This document shows positions 47,996-60,000 of a stretch of 64,000 nucleotides of DNA, piece by piece. The notes beneath the pieces were generated by a model. The model did no database searches and had not been told where the DNA came from. It saw only the letters and a program-made list of their open reading frames with translations. The stretch spans positions 434,001 to 498,000 of the forward strand of contig BDSI01000038.1 of the NCBI GenBank assembly GCA_003117195.1, written 5' to 3'. The position numbers and the translations under genes are program-made. The DNA is from Eudorina sp. 2006-703-Eu-15 (taxonomy: Eukaryota > Chlorophyta > Chlorophyceae > Chlamydomonadales > Volvocaceae). The stretch's first letter is position 1, and each line of letters opens with the position of its first letter.

Positions 47996-50900
47996 TCAGC
48001 TGCCCGCCGGCATGTACTTGAGCATCCTCTCCAGCTCCCCAATAATCTCCTCGCAGGAGGGCCGCTCACTGGGCAGGTCGGCCCAGCAGGCGGACAGCAG
48101 CCGCCGCAGCGCCAGAGGACACACGTTGTCGTCCTGGGGCACAGCCAGCCGCCCCCCGCCGATCACCATCCGCTGCAGGAACTCGTGTGTGCGCATCCCC
48201 TGGAGGGAAGTGTGGGGTGGGGCGGGGGGTGGGGGGCGGGCGGTTATCGGTTTGTTGCTCTTTTGCGGTTTCGCTGTCTTCAGACAATAAGGGGGTTGGG
48301 GCGGGGGCCGGGGGGCGGGGAAGGGGGCATTCCCGCCAGCGGGGGGGCAGGGGGGAAAGAGAGGGAGAGGGGGGAGGAGGAGGTAATGGCAGGAAATGGC
48401 AGAGCTATGTGTTGAGTTGAAGCTGAGCGGGGGGAGAGAAAGGGGGAGGGGAGAAGCCGCGCGGTTCGGTCCTCAGTCCTGCCGTGGTGTCATCGGAGTA
48501 CGAACGTTGCCGTTGGTGCCGTAGCTGCCGACGGTGTGCCGAACCGCGCGCGGCGCCGTGATTTTCAAAGGGAACGGAGGCAGATCATTGCGTCGTGGGG
48601 CCCTAAGATTTGGGACCCAACCCAGCCCCGCCCGAGGTGCCTTGTGCCTTCCCGCGATGTGTCGCTCGTCCGTACGGCATGTGTCCGTACGGCAACGTCC
48701 ACCACGTGACCCCGGGGCGCTGTGGGCCCTTCGTGCCCCCAAACCCAAACCCAAACCTATACCCGGCCCCCCAACGTATCTCCACCGACACCCCCCCCCT
48801 CGGATTGCTTCCCCCCGAACATGCCGCACCCATCCCGTACCCCGTACCCCGGGTGCCGTACCTGCCAGGGAAACTGCCGGGTGAGCATCACCCACAGCAG
48901 CACTCCGAAGGAGAACACTGCGGCGGGGAGGGGGAGGGAAGGGGGAGGGGAAGGGAGATATAGGAAATTGGTAGACATTTCACAAGCTGCACTGCTGCCA
49001 GAGGGGGGGAGAGGGAGGGGTAAAGCGGGAGGGGAGGCAGGAGTCGGGTAGCGGCACACCTGCAGCGGCACACCTGCTGTTTCCCAACATACCCCCCTGC
49101 ATGTGTTCCTCATTGGTGGGCGAGGCAGGTGTGCAAGGCGCACAGCTAAGCCCGGAAACCGCCCCTACATGTGTGTGTGTATGTGCATGTGTGTGTATGT
49201 GCATGTGTGGGTGTGTGTATGCCCACAGCACGCGGAGGCGGCCACTCCCCCCTGCCCCCTCACCATCCAATCGGTCGGTCAGCTTCCCCATCCGGGCGTC
49301 GAAGCACTCCGGGGCCATGTACGCCAGACTTCCCGCCTCGCGACGGTTCGTCTTCACGTACGACTGGTACTTGCACCTGAAAAAAATGGTGGTGGCTCTT
49401 ATATAGGTTGGAACCGCCCGCGGGCCGGGCGGGCGGGCGGCGGTCCGGCCCGATGGGCGCCCGACCTGTCGGGTGAGTGCGAAGGGTCGAATCGCCTCGT
49501 GTGGGGAGGTGTGTCCTCCTCAGTCCTCACACACGCCCCCACGAGACGATCCGACCCTTCGGCCCTAGAGACCCCAGGACGGCCATGGGGGGCGGGAGAG
49601 GTCAGATCGCCATGTATGGCCGTCGCAGGGTGCAGGGTTTACCTGCCCTCCTCCCCCAGCCCCGCGGCCCCGCCCTCCCGCCTCATTCGGGTCCCTCCGG
49701 CGCCCCCCACGGCCGTCTCATTGGCCCTCTGTTCCGTTACGGATTCCTGTCAGATTCCTGTCAGATTCCTGTCAGATTCCTGTCAGATTCCTGTCAGATT
49801 CCTGTCAGATTCCTGTCAGATTCCTTTCAGATTCCTGTCAGATTCCTGTCAGATTCCTGTCAGATCCCTTTCAGATCCCTTTCAGGGCCTTGCGGCCCCG
49901 CAGTGTCGTGCCGTTACCGCACCTCGCCAGTCCGAAGTCCGAGATCTTGGCATTGCCCTCGGCGTCCAACAAAATGTTCTCGGGCTGCGGAGGGGAGGGG
50001 AGGGGTTCAGTGGCGAACGACACCAGAAGCCCTGGACCGACCCCCGCAAGAAGCAGGAGGCGCACTCGTTAAGAGGAGGAGATGTGAGGGGCGGACCAGC
50101 GGGGACAGCGAAGTGGGAGGGCAGTAAGACGGCAATAAAGAGGGCGGGCGGGCGGAGGGCGGGCGGGACGGGGCGGATTCGAGGGTTGCGAGCTCGCGCA
50201 CACCACACTGTGCTGTGCCGGGGGGGGGGGGAGGGGTTGCGGCAGCCCCATGGCCGTCCCAAAGCCCGGGGCCCCCAATCTCAAAACAACACCAGAGACC
50301 GGGCACATCAGCGCACGGCAAGCAGGGCCCCACAGAGAGGCCTCACACTGCCGCCGTACACATTGCCGTACCTTGAGGTCGCGATGCACGATGGCGGGGT
50401 TGCAGCAGTGCAGGTAGTGCAGCCCCCGGGCGACGTCCAGCCCCGTCGACAGCACCCGCCGCAGCGGGAACGGCTCCTGAGGGCTCTTGTACAGCACGTC
50501 TGCCAGGCTGCGATCCATCAGCTCTAGGGGGGGAAGGGGAGGGGGCCCGGGAAGCGGGGGAGGGGGGAGCAGGACACTCAAGGTGGTGAGGGGAGCTGCG
50601 TGTACGACAGGTCGGGGAGGGTCCCAGCGAGGGGCGGCGCTGAGTGGGCGGCCGCTGAGGAGGGCCCTGCGGGGCACCCGCAATAAAGATGATGATGCTG
50701 CTGCGGCTGCTGCTGGTGCTTGGTGGTGGTGGTGCTGCTACTGTGTTGGTCCTGCTAGTATCACTGCTGCTCCTGCTCCTGCTGTTACCGGTGCTCCTGG
50801 CATTGCTGCTCCTGCGATTGCTCCTGCTGCGTGGTTGGTGGTTGGTGGTTGGTGCTACTGCTGCCTGGGGATTAGGCCGGGCAGAGTCCAAGGCACGCAG

Positions 50901-53868
50901 CCGCTGCAGCTACGTGCGCCGCCAACCACCCCATCCCACCCCACCCCACCCCACCCCACCCCACCCCACTCGGCGGCTGCGGCTGCTTCGGGATTCCAGA
51001 CCGCCCGCCCGCCCACCCACCCGCACCCCTCCCCCCCGGTCCCTCGCCTCACCTTCCACAATGAAGACCTGTCGCGGCCGTGTCGCCACAGCGCCGGGTT
51101 TGTCACACGGAGGGAGGGAGGGAGGGAGGGAGGGAGGGAGGGAGGGAGGGAGGGAGGGAGGGAGGGAGGGAGGGAGGGAGGGAGGGAGGGAGGGAGGGAG
51201 GGAGGGAGGGAGGGAGGGAGGGAGGGAGGGAGGGAGGGAGGGAGGGAGGAGGGAGGGAGGGAGGGAGGGAGGGAGGGAGGGAGGGAGGGAGGGAGGAGGG
51301 AGGGAGGGAGGGAGGAGGGAGGGAGGAGGGAGGGAGGGAGGGAGGGAGGGAGGGAGGGAGGGAGGGAGGGGCGGATCGATACGCGCATGTGCCGAGGGGT
51401 TCCGGGGAGGTGGCGTCCTGGGTGGACGTCACATGATGGATACGGCCACGGCTGCGGCGTGGGGGGAAGGTTCCATTTTATTGGTGGTGCCGCATCAGAG
51501 AGGAGGAGGAGGAGGAGGAGGGGGAGGAGGAGGAGGAGGGCGCGATGGGTGGACGTCACATTACGGAGGGAAGGCTGCGGGCTGCGGGTTGTGGGCTGTG
51601 TGCTGTGAGCGTCAACTACAGCGTCATCCCCGTCTACCTGACTGACTGCATGTCTCTGGGTGGACCGGCCCACCCTCCCTGCCCGCTTGCCTCAAGCCTC
51701 CCGCCCCCTCCTTAGCAACCCACCGCCCTCAGCTCCCCCGCTCCCTGCCGTCCCGTCCTCCGCGCCCGCCCGCACGGCCCCGACCCCGTGGTTTCCCCCT
51801 TTGTCAATAAAGACAGTGAAACCGCAAAAAAAAGGGCAACACGCCGGTATCCGCCCCTCCCCCCCTCCTCCGGGTGTCCAACCCCGAGATCGCCCCCCCC
51901 CCGCCCGCCCTCGACATGTACCCAGTGCCTTGCCTGCTTTGCCTGCCTGAGACATCAGCCATTAACACCACCCACCCTGCCCTGCCCTGCCCTGCCCTGC
52001 CCTGTCCGGACACCCCTCCACATCAACCATCCCGCCCACACCCTTCCCTTCCCCCGGGGCCCACACCCACACCCACACCCCCGCCCCGCCCCGCCCCGCC
52101 CCGCCACACCCACACCCACACCCCCGCCCCGCCCCGCCCCGCCCCGGGCTCACGTAGGGTGGGCTCAGCGACCCGCCGTAGAACTTGACCACGTTGGGGT
52201 GGTCCACGCCGCTCAGTACCGCCGCCTCGCGGATGAAGGTCTCCACATCGGCCGGGCTGGCGTCGCCCAGGAACATCCTGGGAAGGGGGAAGGGAGGGAG
52301 GGGAGGGAGGGAGGGCGGAGGGGAGGGGCAGGGGCAAGAGGGGAGGAGGGCCGGGGGCGGGGGCGGGGGCGGCAGGCGGGGGCAAAGCGTAAAAACGAAC
52401 GAGGAGGAGGGGGGACGCAGCCGGGCGCGGCGGGCGGCGGCCCCCTGAGAGGAGGAGAAACTGGGATTGGGGGTTGAGACCAGAAACCCGTTTCCACAGA
52501 ACTCGTTGTGCCGCTGCTACCTCCAGCTCCAGCAGAGGACGGTGTTGTGTTGACCGCCCCCTCCTGCCTCCCCACAGCAGTTAAAATATGTCTACCAATG
52601 TCCTATGCTCCCTCCTGCCAGAGAGCCTGACGGCCGCCTCCTCCCCGCGCTCCTCTGATGCAGATCCCACACCCTTCCCTCCACCCATTTTGTGTACCCC
52701 TCTGTCCTGGCCATCAATGCGGTTCAAACTTTTAACGCCCTCCCTCCCTCCCTCAACGCCCTCCCTCCCTCTTTTAAATATGTCTACCAATTTCCTATAT
52801 CCCTCCCGCCCTCCCTCCTCACTTGGGGAGCAACTTGATCGCCACCGACTTGCCGCCGTACATGCCCTTGTACACGGACCCGAACTGGCCTTGGCCGATG
52901 GGCGACGAGTCCGTCAGGTAAATCTCTGTGTCGTAGTCGATGTTGAGGTTGACGTTGGGCTGCCGGGCGAGGCCATTGGCCAGCAGGGCCGCGTGGGCTG
53001 CGCTGACGTTGCCCTGGTGGGACCCAGTTGAGAGGGCGCCGACGGAGCGACGGCTTTGCTGGGTGGTGTTGGTTGAGAGCAGGTGGCCGCCATCGTTCGC
53101 CCGGCCGATGGGTCCTGCGTCTGAGGTGAAGCCGGGCTCCGGAAACTCGACGGAGAAGTGCGCGGGGTCGGGGTCGCCGTCGTCGACCTCCGAGCCCGGG
53201 ATGTCCGCATCGGCGTCGCCATCGCCGCTGAGGAAAGCCTGCTGCGGTAGGTCCCCCGGGTAGTATTCCTGTTCGATATTGCCATATGGGCCGAGAACGG
53301 GGAACAGCACCTCGGCGTTGTAGTCCAGGCCCTCGGCGGGGCCCTCGGACATGAACGCGAGCGCATGGCCGGTGGGGCTGAGGTAGCGGTCCCACGACTC
53401 GTAGGGCGGGTGCGGCGCGGGTGCGTAGTCGTCCTCCTGTGCATCCTGCTGCAGTTGCGGTTGCTGCTGCAGTGGCAGCTGCGCCGGTCTGGCGCTAAGG
53501 GTTCCCACGTCCATGCGTTCAGCAACCTCGCCCGGACGTACATCGTCCGCAGCTCGAATGGAGGCATTTGTGACAACATTTGTTGAAGCTGTCAATTCTG
53601 TCTCCTGCCGATCAGCTCGGGGACTGTTTGCAAGTTGTGCGCCATCGTTTGCTGGATGTCGGTAAGAATACTTGTGTGAGCTGCTCTCTTTCGAACCCCC
53701 TTCCTGTCCATCTTTAAAGGAAGACCCTGCTGTCGATGCCCTCTGTGATGCTGTCGAAGAACGAAAACTGCCAAACACCTGTTTTAGAATTCGCGACGGA
53801 GCCCGCTCCTCGTTGCCCTCTCCGGACGCAGCTGAGGTGGCGGTGGCAACCCGCAGCAACTTTTTCAT
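47996..53868 (-). CDS. TKL-type protein kinase (590 aa)
   Basis: A soluble Ser/Thr (or dual-specificity) kinase of the tyrosine-kinase-like group; substrate unknown. Exons 53868-52823, 52277-52154, 51068-51053, 50523-50372, 49984-49923, 49376-49264, 48917-48862, 48199-47996 join in phase to 590 residues. Residues 1 to about 315 are a low-complexity, Ser/Gln/Asp-rich N-terminal region without known domain. The kinase domain has all key residues: P-loop GQGQFGSV (325-332), VAIK Lys345, HRDLK with Asp444, DFG Asp462, and GSLAYMAPE. It ends with the RPSCEEIIGELERML helix near the C-terminus. The third exon is only 16 nt; it supplies VFIVE of strand beta-5 and is needed to keep phase and the hinge. 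The ATG at 53868 is the first in frame and 184 bp from the neighbouring gene's stop. It should be catalytically active. Confidence 0.92.
48241..48290 (-). repeat. R1 dispersed repeat, copy 6 (full length)
   Basis: A reverse-oriented long R1 copy in an intron of the kinase gene, matching copy 2 across both the core and the GATAACCG end. Confidence 0.8.
48955..49003 (-). repeat. R2 dispersed repeat, long copy in a kinase intron
   Basis: Reverse-oriented R2, including the CTGGCAGCAGTGCAG arm and the ATGTCTACCAATTTCCTATA core. Confidence 0.8.
49741..49886 (+). repeat. 11-bp tandem repeat, about 13 copies, in a kinase intron
   Basis: Units of AGATTCCTGTC, with CCTTTC variants toward the 3' end. 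The array ends about 37 bp from the kinase exon at 49923-49984. Confidence 0.95.
51053..51068 (-). other. 16-nt microexon of the kinase gene
   Basis: Reads GTCTTCATTGTGGAAG between an ACAG acceptor and a GTGAGG donor. It gives VFIVE and leaves one base that joins AG of the next exon to make Glu. Without it the beta-5 strand of the kinase is missing and the phase fails. Confidence 0.85.
51109..51369 (+). repeat. (GGGA)n tract, about 260 bp
   Basis: An almost uninterrupted GGGA run with a few GGA interruptions. In the kinase transcript it is a (TCCC)n pyrimidine tract ending about 40 nt upstream of the microexon acceptor. Confidence 0.97.
51800..51855 (+). repeat. R1 dispersed repeat, copy 7
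   Basis: The R1 core followed by an A-run and a recognisable GGGCAAC..CGGTATCCGCCC end, in a kinase intron. Confidence 0.75.
52570..52611 (+). repeat. R2 dispersed repeat, copy in a kinase intron
   Basis: CACAGCAGTT, then AATATGTCTACCAATGTCCT. A second copy lies 190 bp downstream. Confidence 0.75.
52771..52805 (+). repeat. R2 dispersed repeat, copy near a kinase exon
   Basis: TAAATATGTCTACCAATTTC followed by CTATATCCC. It ends about 18 bp before the end of the first kinase exon (52823), so it lies at the start of that intron. Confidence 0.75.
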
Positions 53869-54052
53869 TATTGCGGTCGCGTCATTTTGTCATGTGCCTC
53901 ATTTGCGCCCACACACAACTTTGACGGGTAAATTTTGAGAGTGGTGAGCAAATTCGGTATAGTTACCTTACATAACATGGATGGATATATCAATTCAGCC
54001 AGGAAACCAGACCATAACTGGTGGCACTGAACTGAACATCATTATGCCCGTA
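53869..54052. promoter_or_regulatory. Compact 184-bp spacer: kinase promoter and neighbour's 3' UTR
   Basis: Both genes run on the minus strand, so this short, AT-rich stretch must hold the 3' end of the giant coiled-coil gene and at least part of the kinase 5' UTR or promoter. Confidence 0.6.
53968..53972 (-). terminator. UGUAA polyadenylation signal of the giant coiled-coil gene
   Basis: TTACA on the plus strand, TGTAA in the transcript, 81 bp past the stop codon at 54053. UGUAA is the known poly(A) signal of Chlamydomonas and Volvox. It is the only such signal I found at a sensible distance from a stop codon in this window. Confidence 0.6.
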
Positions 54053-57000
54053 TCAGTACGGTTTCGTTCCATCACGGCCCTCGTACTGCTCCCGCACCGC
54101 GGCCAACGCAGCTGCACGAAGCTGCGGCGGTGCAAACAGCTGGACTTGGGGCGGCAGCTGGCAGAGATCCTCAGGGCTATAAGGCCCCGCCAACGCGTCT
54201 GCCAACCCAAGCGCACGCAGTCGTGCCTGCGCCGGCGTCACGGCTGCTGCTGCTGCTCCAGCGGGCCCCCTCGCACTCGCACACCCTGCTGCTGATCTTT
54301 CATCCGTCACAAACCCACCCCCAATCCCAACCCCGCCCGCCCCCGCCGACGCCTCCTGCAGCGATTCCCCGCCTGCGGCAGGCGACCCCCCGTACACAGG
54401 TACTAACCCCATCGGCCACCCGCCCTCCCCGCCGGCAGCCGAGCCCCAGGAGCTACCCACACCGACGCCGCCGCCGCCGGACCACCGCAGCGGCGCCGCC
54501 GCAGTTCCCCCTCCCGCGGACAGGGCCACCCGGCCGCCTGCGTCCTCGCGGTGTCCTCGGAGCCCGTCGGGCCCTCCAGCCAGGTCGCGGCCGCTTGGCG
54601 CGGCCACGACCGGCGTGCCCTGCGACGGCTGCGCCGCCGCCGCGGCGGCGGACTGCGGGAAGGGCAGCGGCGTCAGGATCGGGACCCCCGGGCCGCCGCG
54701 GCGGAGGAGGTGGTGCCCCGCCGTCCCCGGCGGCGGCAGCGGGGTCGCGGGCGTGGACGCCGCCGTGGCCGCCGCCAGCAGCGCCTCGTTCTGGCGCTGC
54801 AGCTCCGCTATCTTGGCCTCCAGCTGCCCCAGCTGGCCCGCCACCTGCGCCTGGATGGACATCTGGAGCAGCGCCACCAGAGCCGGGTCCAGGGAGGAGG
54901 GCTTCCCGCCCGCCGGCGGCAACGGCAGTGGCAGCGCCAAGGACGGCGACGCCGCGTACATGGCGCCCGTGGTCGTGGCCGCAGCCGATATTATTGCTGC
55001 ACTGGCGGGTGTGCGGGCGGTTGAATTGGCACCAGTGCTGGGCGGGGACGGCGGCTGCTCATGGACGTCCTGCTCGTCGACCTGCGCCAGCAGGGGGTTC
55101 CGGAGCGGCCGCTGCTCGGCGCTGTCGGTCGGCAACGGGTCGGCGGACGGGGGCCCGCAGAGCAGGGCGGCCGCGGCGGGCGCCGCCAGCATCGCCGCCG
55201 CCGTCGCGGCGGACGCCGACGCCAGTGCCGACGGCGACTGTCCGGCAGGAGACCTGCGCGCCCAGCCCGCAGGCGAGCCGTGCCGCGTTTGCGCCGCGGC
55301 CGCCGCCGGCTGCCCCAGGCCGCCACCCTGCGGCTGCACAGCCAGTGGCGGATCCAGTGGCGGCGAAGCCGGCACCTGGGTCGCCTTGGCAGCGGCGGCG
55401 GCGGCGGCCGCGGCGGCGGCGATCGCGCCGCCGGCCAGCCCGGCCAGCAGCAGCACCGACGGCCGCGGGTCCGGCGGCGACGCCGCCGCCCCGCCGTCTG
55501 CGCTGAGCGTGCCGCCGCCCGAGACTGGGCCGCCGCCGCCGCCGCCGCTGGCTGCGGCGGATTGCAGCACCGTGAAATGGTGCAGGACCTCCAGCTCGCT
55601 CAGGTCGCCCCGCAGGTCCTCCAGCGCGTCAACGACCCCCGCGGGTGCAGCGGGCGGCTGCACCACCGCCACCGCGGTGCTACTGCCGCTACTGCCACTG
55701 CCGCTGATGCGACCTCGACCGCGGACGCTGCCCCCAGCCGCCGGGTCCTGCGGCCCAAGGGCCCCATGCTTGCTTTCCGGTGAAGGTGCTGCAGCGGCGG
55801 CAGCGCCGCTGCCGCCGCCGCGGCCCCGTCGCTCGCCGTCCCCAGAAAAGCGACCGTCGGCGGCCGCACTGCCCTCAGCGTCCGCAACCGCTTGAAGCCC
55901 CCCTTCCGCGGCGGCCGCATCGAAGCCGCCGTTCTCGGACGCCGAGGCAAAGGACGAGGCGAGGGCCCTGCACTGGCCCTCCAGCTCCGCCACGCGGCTG
56001 CGCGCGCGCCCCAGCACCTGGCGGCTGCGCTGCCGGGCCTCCAGCGGGCTCATCGGCAGCCCGGACAGCGCCGAGCGCAGCGGTAGCGGAGAGCTCAGGA
56101 CGCCGGCCGTGGACAGCGGCCCTGAAGACACCGCAACGAGGGGCCCAGGACCTGCTTCGGCGGCAGCGGCGGTGACGGTGGTGACTGTGACGGTGGTGGG
56201 TATGGAGGCATCCTGGACTCGGTGCTCTGTGTCCAAGCCGCGGGATGGGCTTCCGCCAGTGTTGCCGCCCAGGGAAGCGAGGCTGGACGCAGACGGCGAC
56301 TTGAGGGGGCTGGCATGTGCAGATGAGGAGGAGGGGCTCGACACGCCGCTGCGGCGCGCGCCCGGGGGGCTGCTGCGGCCGCGCTGCAGCGCGTGGAGCG
56401 GCAGCAGCTCCTGCAGCTCCTGCAGCTGCTGGGTCTCGCGCTGGCGCCGCTGCTCCTCCGGCGACGGCGGCGCGCGTGGTGGGCGGCGCGACGGCGACGC
56501 CGAGGGCGACGATGACGATGTCGTTGCCGCGGCGGCGGCTGCGGTGGGGGCGGGCGGCGGCCTGGCGGGCGGCGGCGCTGACCGGGGCGAGATGGGCGAC
56601 GCCACGCCGCCGGAGAACTCCCACCCCTGCCGCAACATGTCCACCGGGTGGTCTGACAGCGGCTGAAACGAGGGAGAGTCGATCATGCGGCGCCGGTGCC
56701 GCCGCCGCCGCTCGCTGCTGCTGAGGGTCGCACCCGCCGCCAGCAGGCTTCGCATGTCATCATCTGAGCTGCTGGAGGAGCCCGCCCGCTTGGAGTCCCC
56801 CAAGCACTCCTCCCGACCTGCTGCTGTCGCCGCGTCGCCGCTGCCGCGGCGGTGAGCGTCCTCTGCTCCATTCGTCGCGGCTGCCGCAGCCCACTCCGCG
56901 TCCTCCTCCGAAGAGGCCAGGCTGCCGCGGCTGCCTGGGCGGCCGGGTTGCTCGTCCGCCGCCCGGCCGTCCGAAGCGCTGCTTCCAGAGCTGCGGCGCT

Positions 57001-60000
57001 CGGCCGCGCGCTGCGCGACGTGCGCCCCGCCCCGCACATCCCCGCCGCGGCCGCCACTGCCACTGCCTCGTCCACTGCTCCGTCCACTACCGCTCCCATC
57101 CGACTCGGTCCCGGGCGTGGACGGCAGCGAGCCGCCTGCGGACACCACACCGGTTGGTTCGTGTGTTTAGAATTGCACCCCGCCCGTGGTTCGTGTGTGT
57201 TGATCATGAACTAAGCCGCGGGAAAGATAAGTGGCGAGTGCATGTGTGTGTCTCAGTGGAGTGCCTCAGCAGTCAGCGAGTCAGCGCACTACGTACGGTA
57301 CGTTAATTTCAGGCGGCGCATTCTGCCTACCGCGACGCTGTGGGCAGTCCATTCCGGCAATGGAACCGCGCCGCCGGTCGCCGCGCGCCCGCCGCGCAGT
57401 GGACGGCGAAGGACAGCCCCGGGAACGGATGACTGGCACGGACACAAAGCGACATGGATACACGCGCCAGTTCGGGCGGGCTTGCTCGCTAAACACGGTC
57501 CATCCCAGCGTCCTCCCATTTCCCGAGAGGACCTGTCCTGTCCTGTCCTGTCCTCCGCTCCACACGTACCTTCCGCACCTCCCTCCGGCGACCCGGCCTC
57601 CTCCGCCTTGAAACCCCTCCCTGTGCCGTTCCACTCGGCGATGCTCCAGGGCGGGGATACCTCCTCGCCCGCCACAAATATCGGGTTGGGCAGCATCAGC
57701 GGCGTGATCCGCATCGCCGACCGAGCCTCCGAGGCACTGGGCGACCCGTCGTCCCGCCATTCGCCGCCCGCTTGGCCCTCCCCGCCGGCTCCCCACTCGG
57801 CGTCTCCATAGGCCCCGCCATCCGCGCTGCTGCTCTCGCCGTCGTCAGTCAGGTCGACCCACACCTGCAGCTCCGGGCTCTGCAGCGGCGGCCTCGGGGG
57901 CGGCAGCGGCGGCAGGCTGCAGCTGGTCGTCGGGCTGGGGGCGCCACCACCTTCGCTGCTTCCCCTGTCACGGTCCTCGTCGCAGCCGCCGCCGCCGCCG
58001 CCACCGTCGCCGCTGCCAGCGACAGGGCGCAACCGCACCTCACGGGCTTCAACTCCGTGCCTGCTGACGGCGCCCTGCAGGCCCAACCCGTCCGCCGCGG
58101 AATGCCCCGACGTCCCTTGTGGGGAAGCGTCGGCAGGATCGGGCGCCGGCGCGGTCGGGTCGCTGGGTGAGAAGCCGGCGAAGCTGCCACCGCTGTCCGT
58201 CAGGTCAATGAGGGGCTGCATCGGATCCGTCGTCTGCGCCTCGCCCCTCGCGCGCCCGCTGCGGTCGACATCGGCCTCCTCGCCGGTGCCGAACGGCCCC
58301 AGCCGCCCCCCGCCGACCGGTGTGCCATCCCAGGTAGGGCTATCGCTCGGCGGCCCCGGGAACGAGAATGCAGCCCAGTGGTGCGGCGTGGCGGCGGCGG
58401 CGGCGGCCGCCGCGCCCGCGGCGTCCCCGCCGCCGTTACCTTGTCCGCCTTGCTGCCCGCGCAGCGTGTGCAGCGACTCCGCAGCGGCACGGGCCGCCGC
58501 GCTGGGGTCAACCTGGCGGGGCTGCGTCTGCGGCGGCAGCAGCGCCTGCGCGGGGAAGGGTCCCGAGACCGTGGCCTCCAGGTCGAAGAGCGCAACGGAG
58601 CCGCCGGCCGACGTGGACGTGGACGCGGAAGTCGGGCTCGAGCCGGCAGGAGCGGGGTCGACGGGCCGCGGGGGCTCCGCCGCAAACAGCCTGGCATCCA
58701 AGACCGGGAAGGGGCCCGAAAAGGTGGCTTCCAGCTCATCTGGAACGGCGCCGTGATGGCGGCCACCGTCCGCCGGCCCAAGCCGCCGTCGACCCGCTCG
58801 ACGGCAGTTGGCGGCGCCCTCGCCCTCGCCTGTGGTAATATTCGAGTCCGGGATCGCGCCGGCCTCGGGTGCTTCGGCTTCCGCACCCGCAAGCTGCTCC
58901 GGCGGCGAGTCGTCGCCGATCGACTGCGTCGTCCGCCGGCGCTGCAGCTCCGCCAGCAGCGGCGGCAGCTCCGGCTGGCTGAGCCGGGGCGACTGCGCCA
59001 GCGCCGCCGCCAGCGCGCGGCCGCGATGCTCGTCGTCATCCTCGTCATCGACGTAAAACTCCGTCTCGGAGTTGTACTCGGTGTCCGTGCTGACGGACGT
59101 GGCGGCCTCGCTCGTGTAGCCCTGCCCCAGCACCAGACCTAGCACGAGGTTGGCGGAGCTACCTACTCTGCCGGAGCCCAACTTCTTGAGGGGCGAGGGC
59201 CGCCGCGGCTCCGCCGTCGCCGCCGCCGCTGCCGCTTGCGCTTGCGGCGCAGCCTGCAGCTCGCCCCATACGTCCACCTCGTCCGCGCGTCGTGTCTGCC
59301 CTGCAGCGTCTGAGGAGACGCTCCGATGGAGCGCACGCGGCTCGGCGGCACCCGGGACCGGTGAGCCCGCGCTCGGTGCTGCTGCGATTGCGGCAGAGGC
59401 CGGCGGGGACTCCCGCGACGGGCCCACCTCACTGCCTCCGTCCTCCCCACACGACCCAACGGCAGGAGGCCCAGCCTGGGGTGACGCTGTGCGTTGACCC
59501 GAGGGCGGCGAGGGCGGCGTCGCCGCTGTGGGCTGCTGCGTCGCCGTTGCCGCCGCCGCGACGCCCTCCGGGGCGGCTGAAGCCGCACTGCCGCCCAGCA
59601 GCACTTGCGTTGGAGCCCGCCGCGAGGTGTCGAGCTCAAGGCTGCTGCCCCACACCCTGGCCCCAGGCCCGCCGGCGCCCTCGGTCTCCAGGCCTCGCAG
59701 CACCTGGAGGAGGTTGGTGGCAAGGTCGGGATCGGAGACGCGAGCCGGCTCCTCCCGCGCCGCGGCATGCAGCGGCTGTGCAGGTGCGTCCCGTCGGACC
59801 GCCCCCGTCGGCGCCGCGCCATCATCTGTGCTGGGCCTGGACGGCGCCGCGGTCGCTAGTGTGGCTTCGACCACCGCGGGGCTGGAAGAAGCTGCAGCTG
59901 TAGCTGCAGCTGCGGATAGGGCCCCAGTCGCAATGTTGGCCTCGGCGTCGGCGCTGCCGCTGCCAGTGCTGCTGCGACTGTGCGGTGCCGACACGCCGGC

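Noticed and set aside
50487..51673. Open frames of REGG or PSLP repeats
   Set aside because: Translation of the (GGGA)n tract in a kinase intron.
54130..55895. Long plus-strand open frames of 426 and 458 codons
   Set aside because: Antisense to the last exon of the giant coiled-coil gene, whose frame continues in phase through upstream exons.
57136..57569. Treating the two approximately 1000-codon minus-strand frames as separate genes
   Set aside because: A GTACGTG donor at 57569 and a CAG acceptor at 57136 join them in phase, and both share composition, so one gene is simpler.
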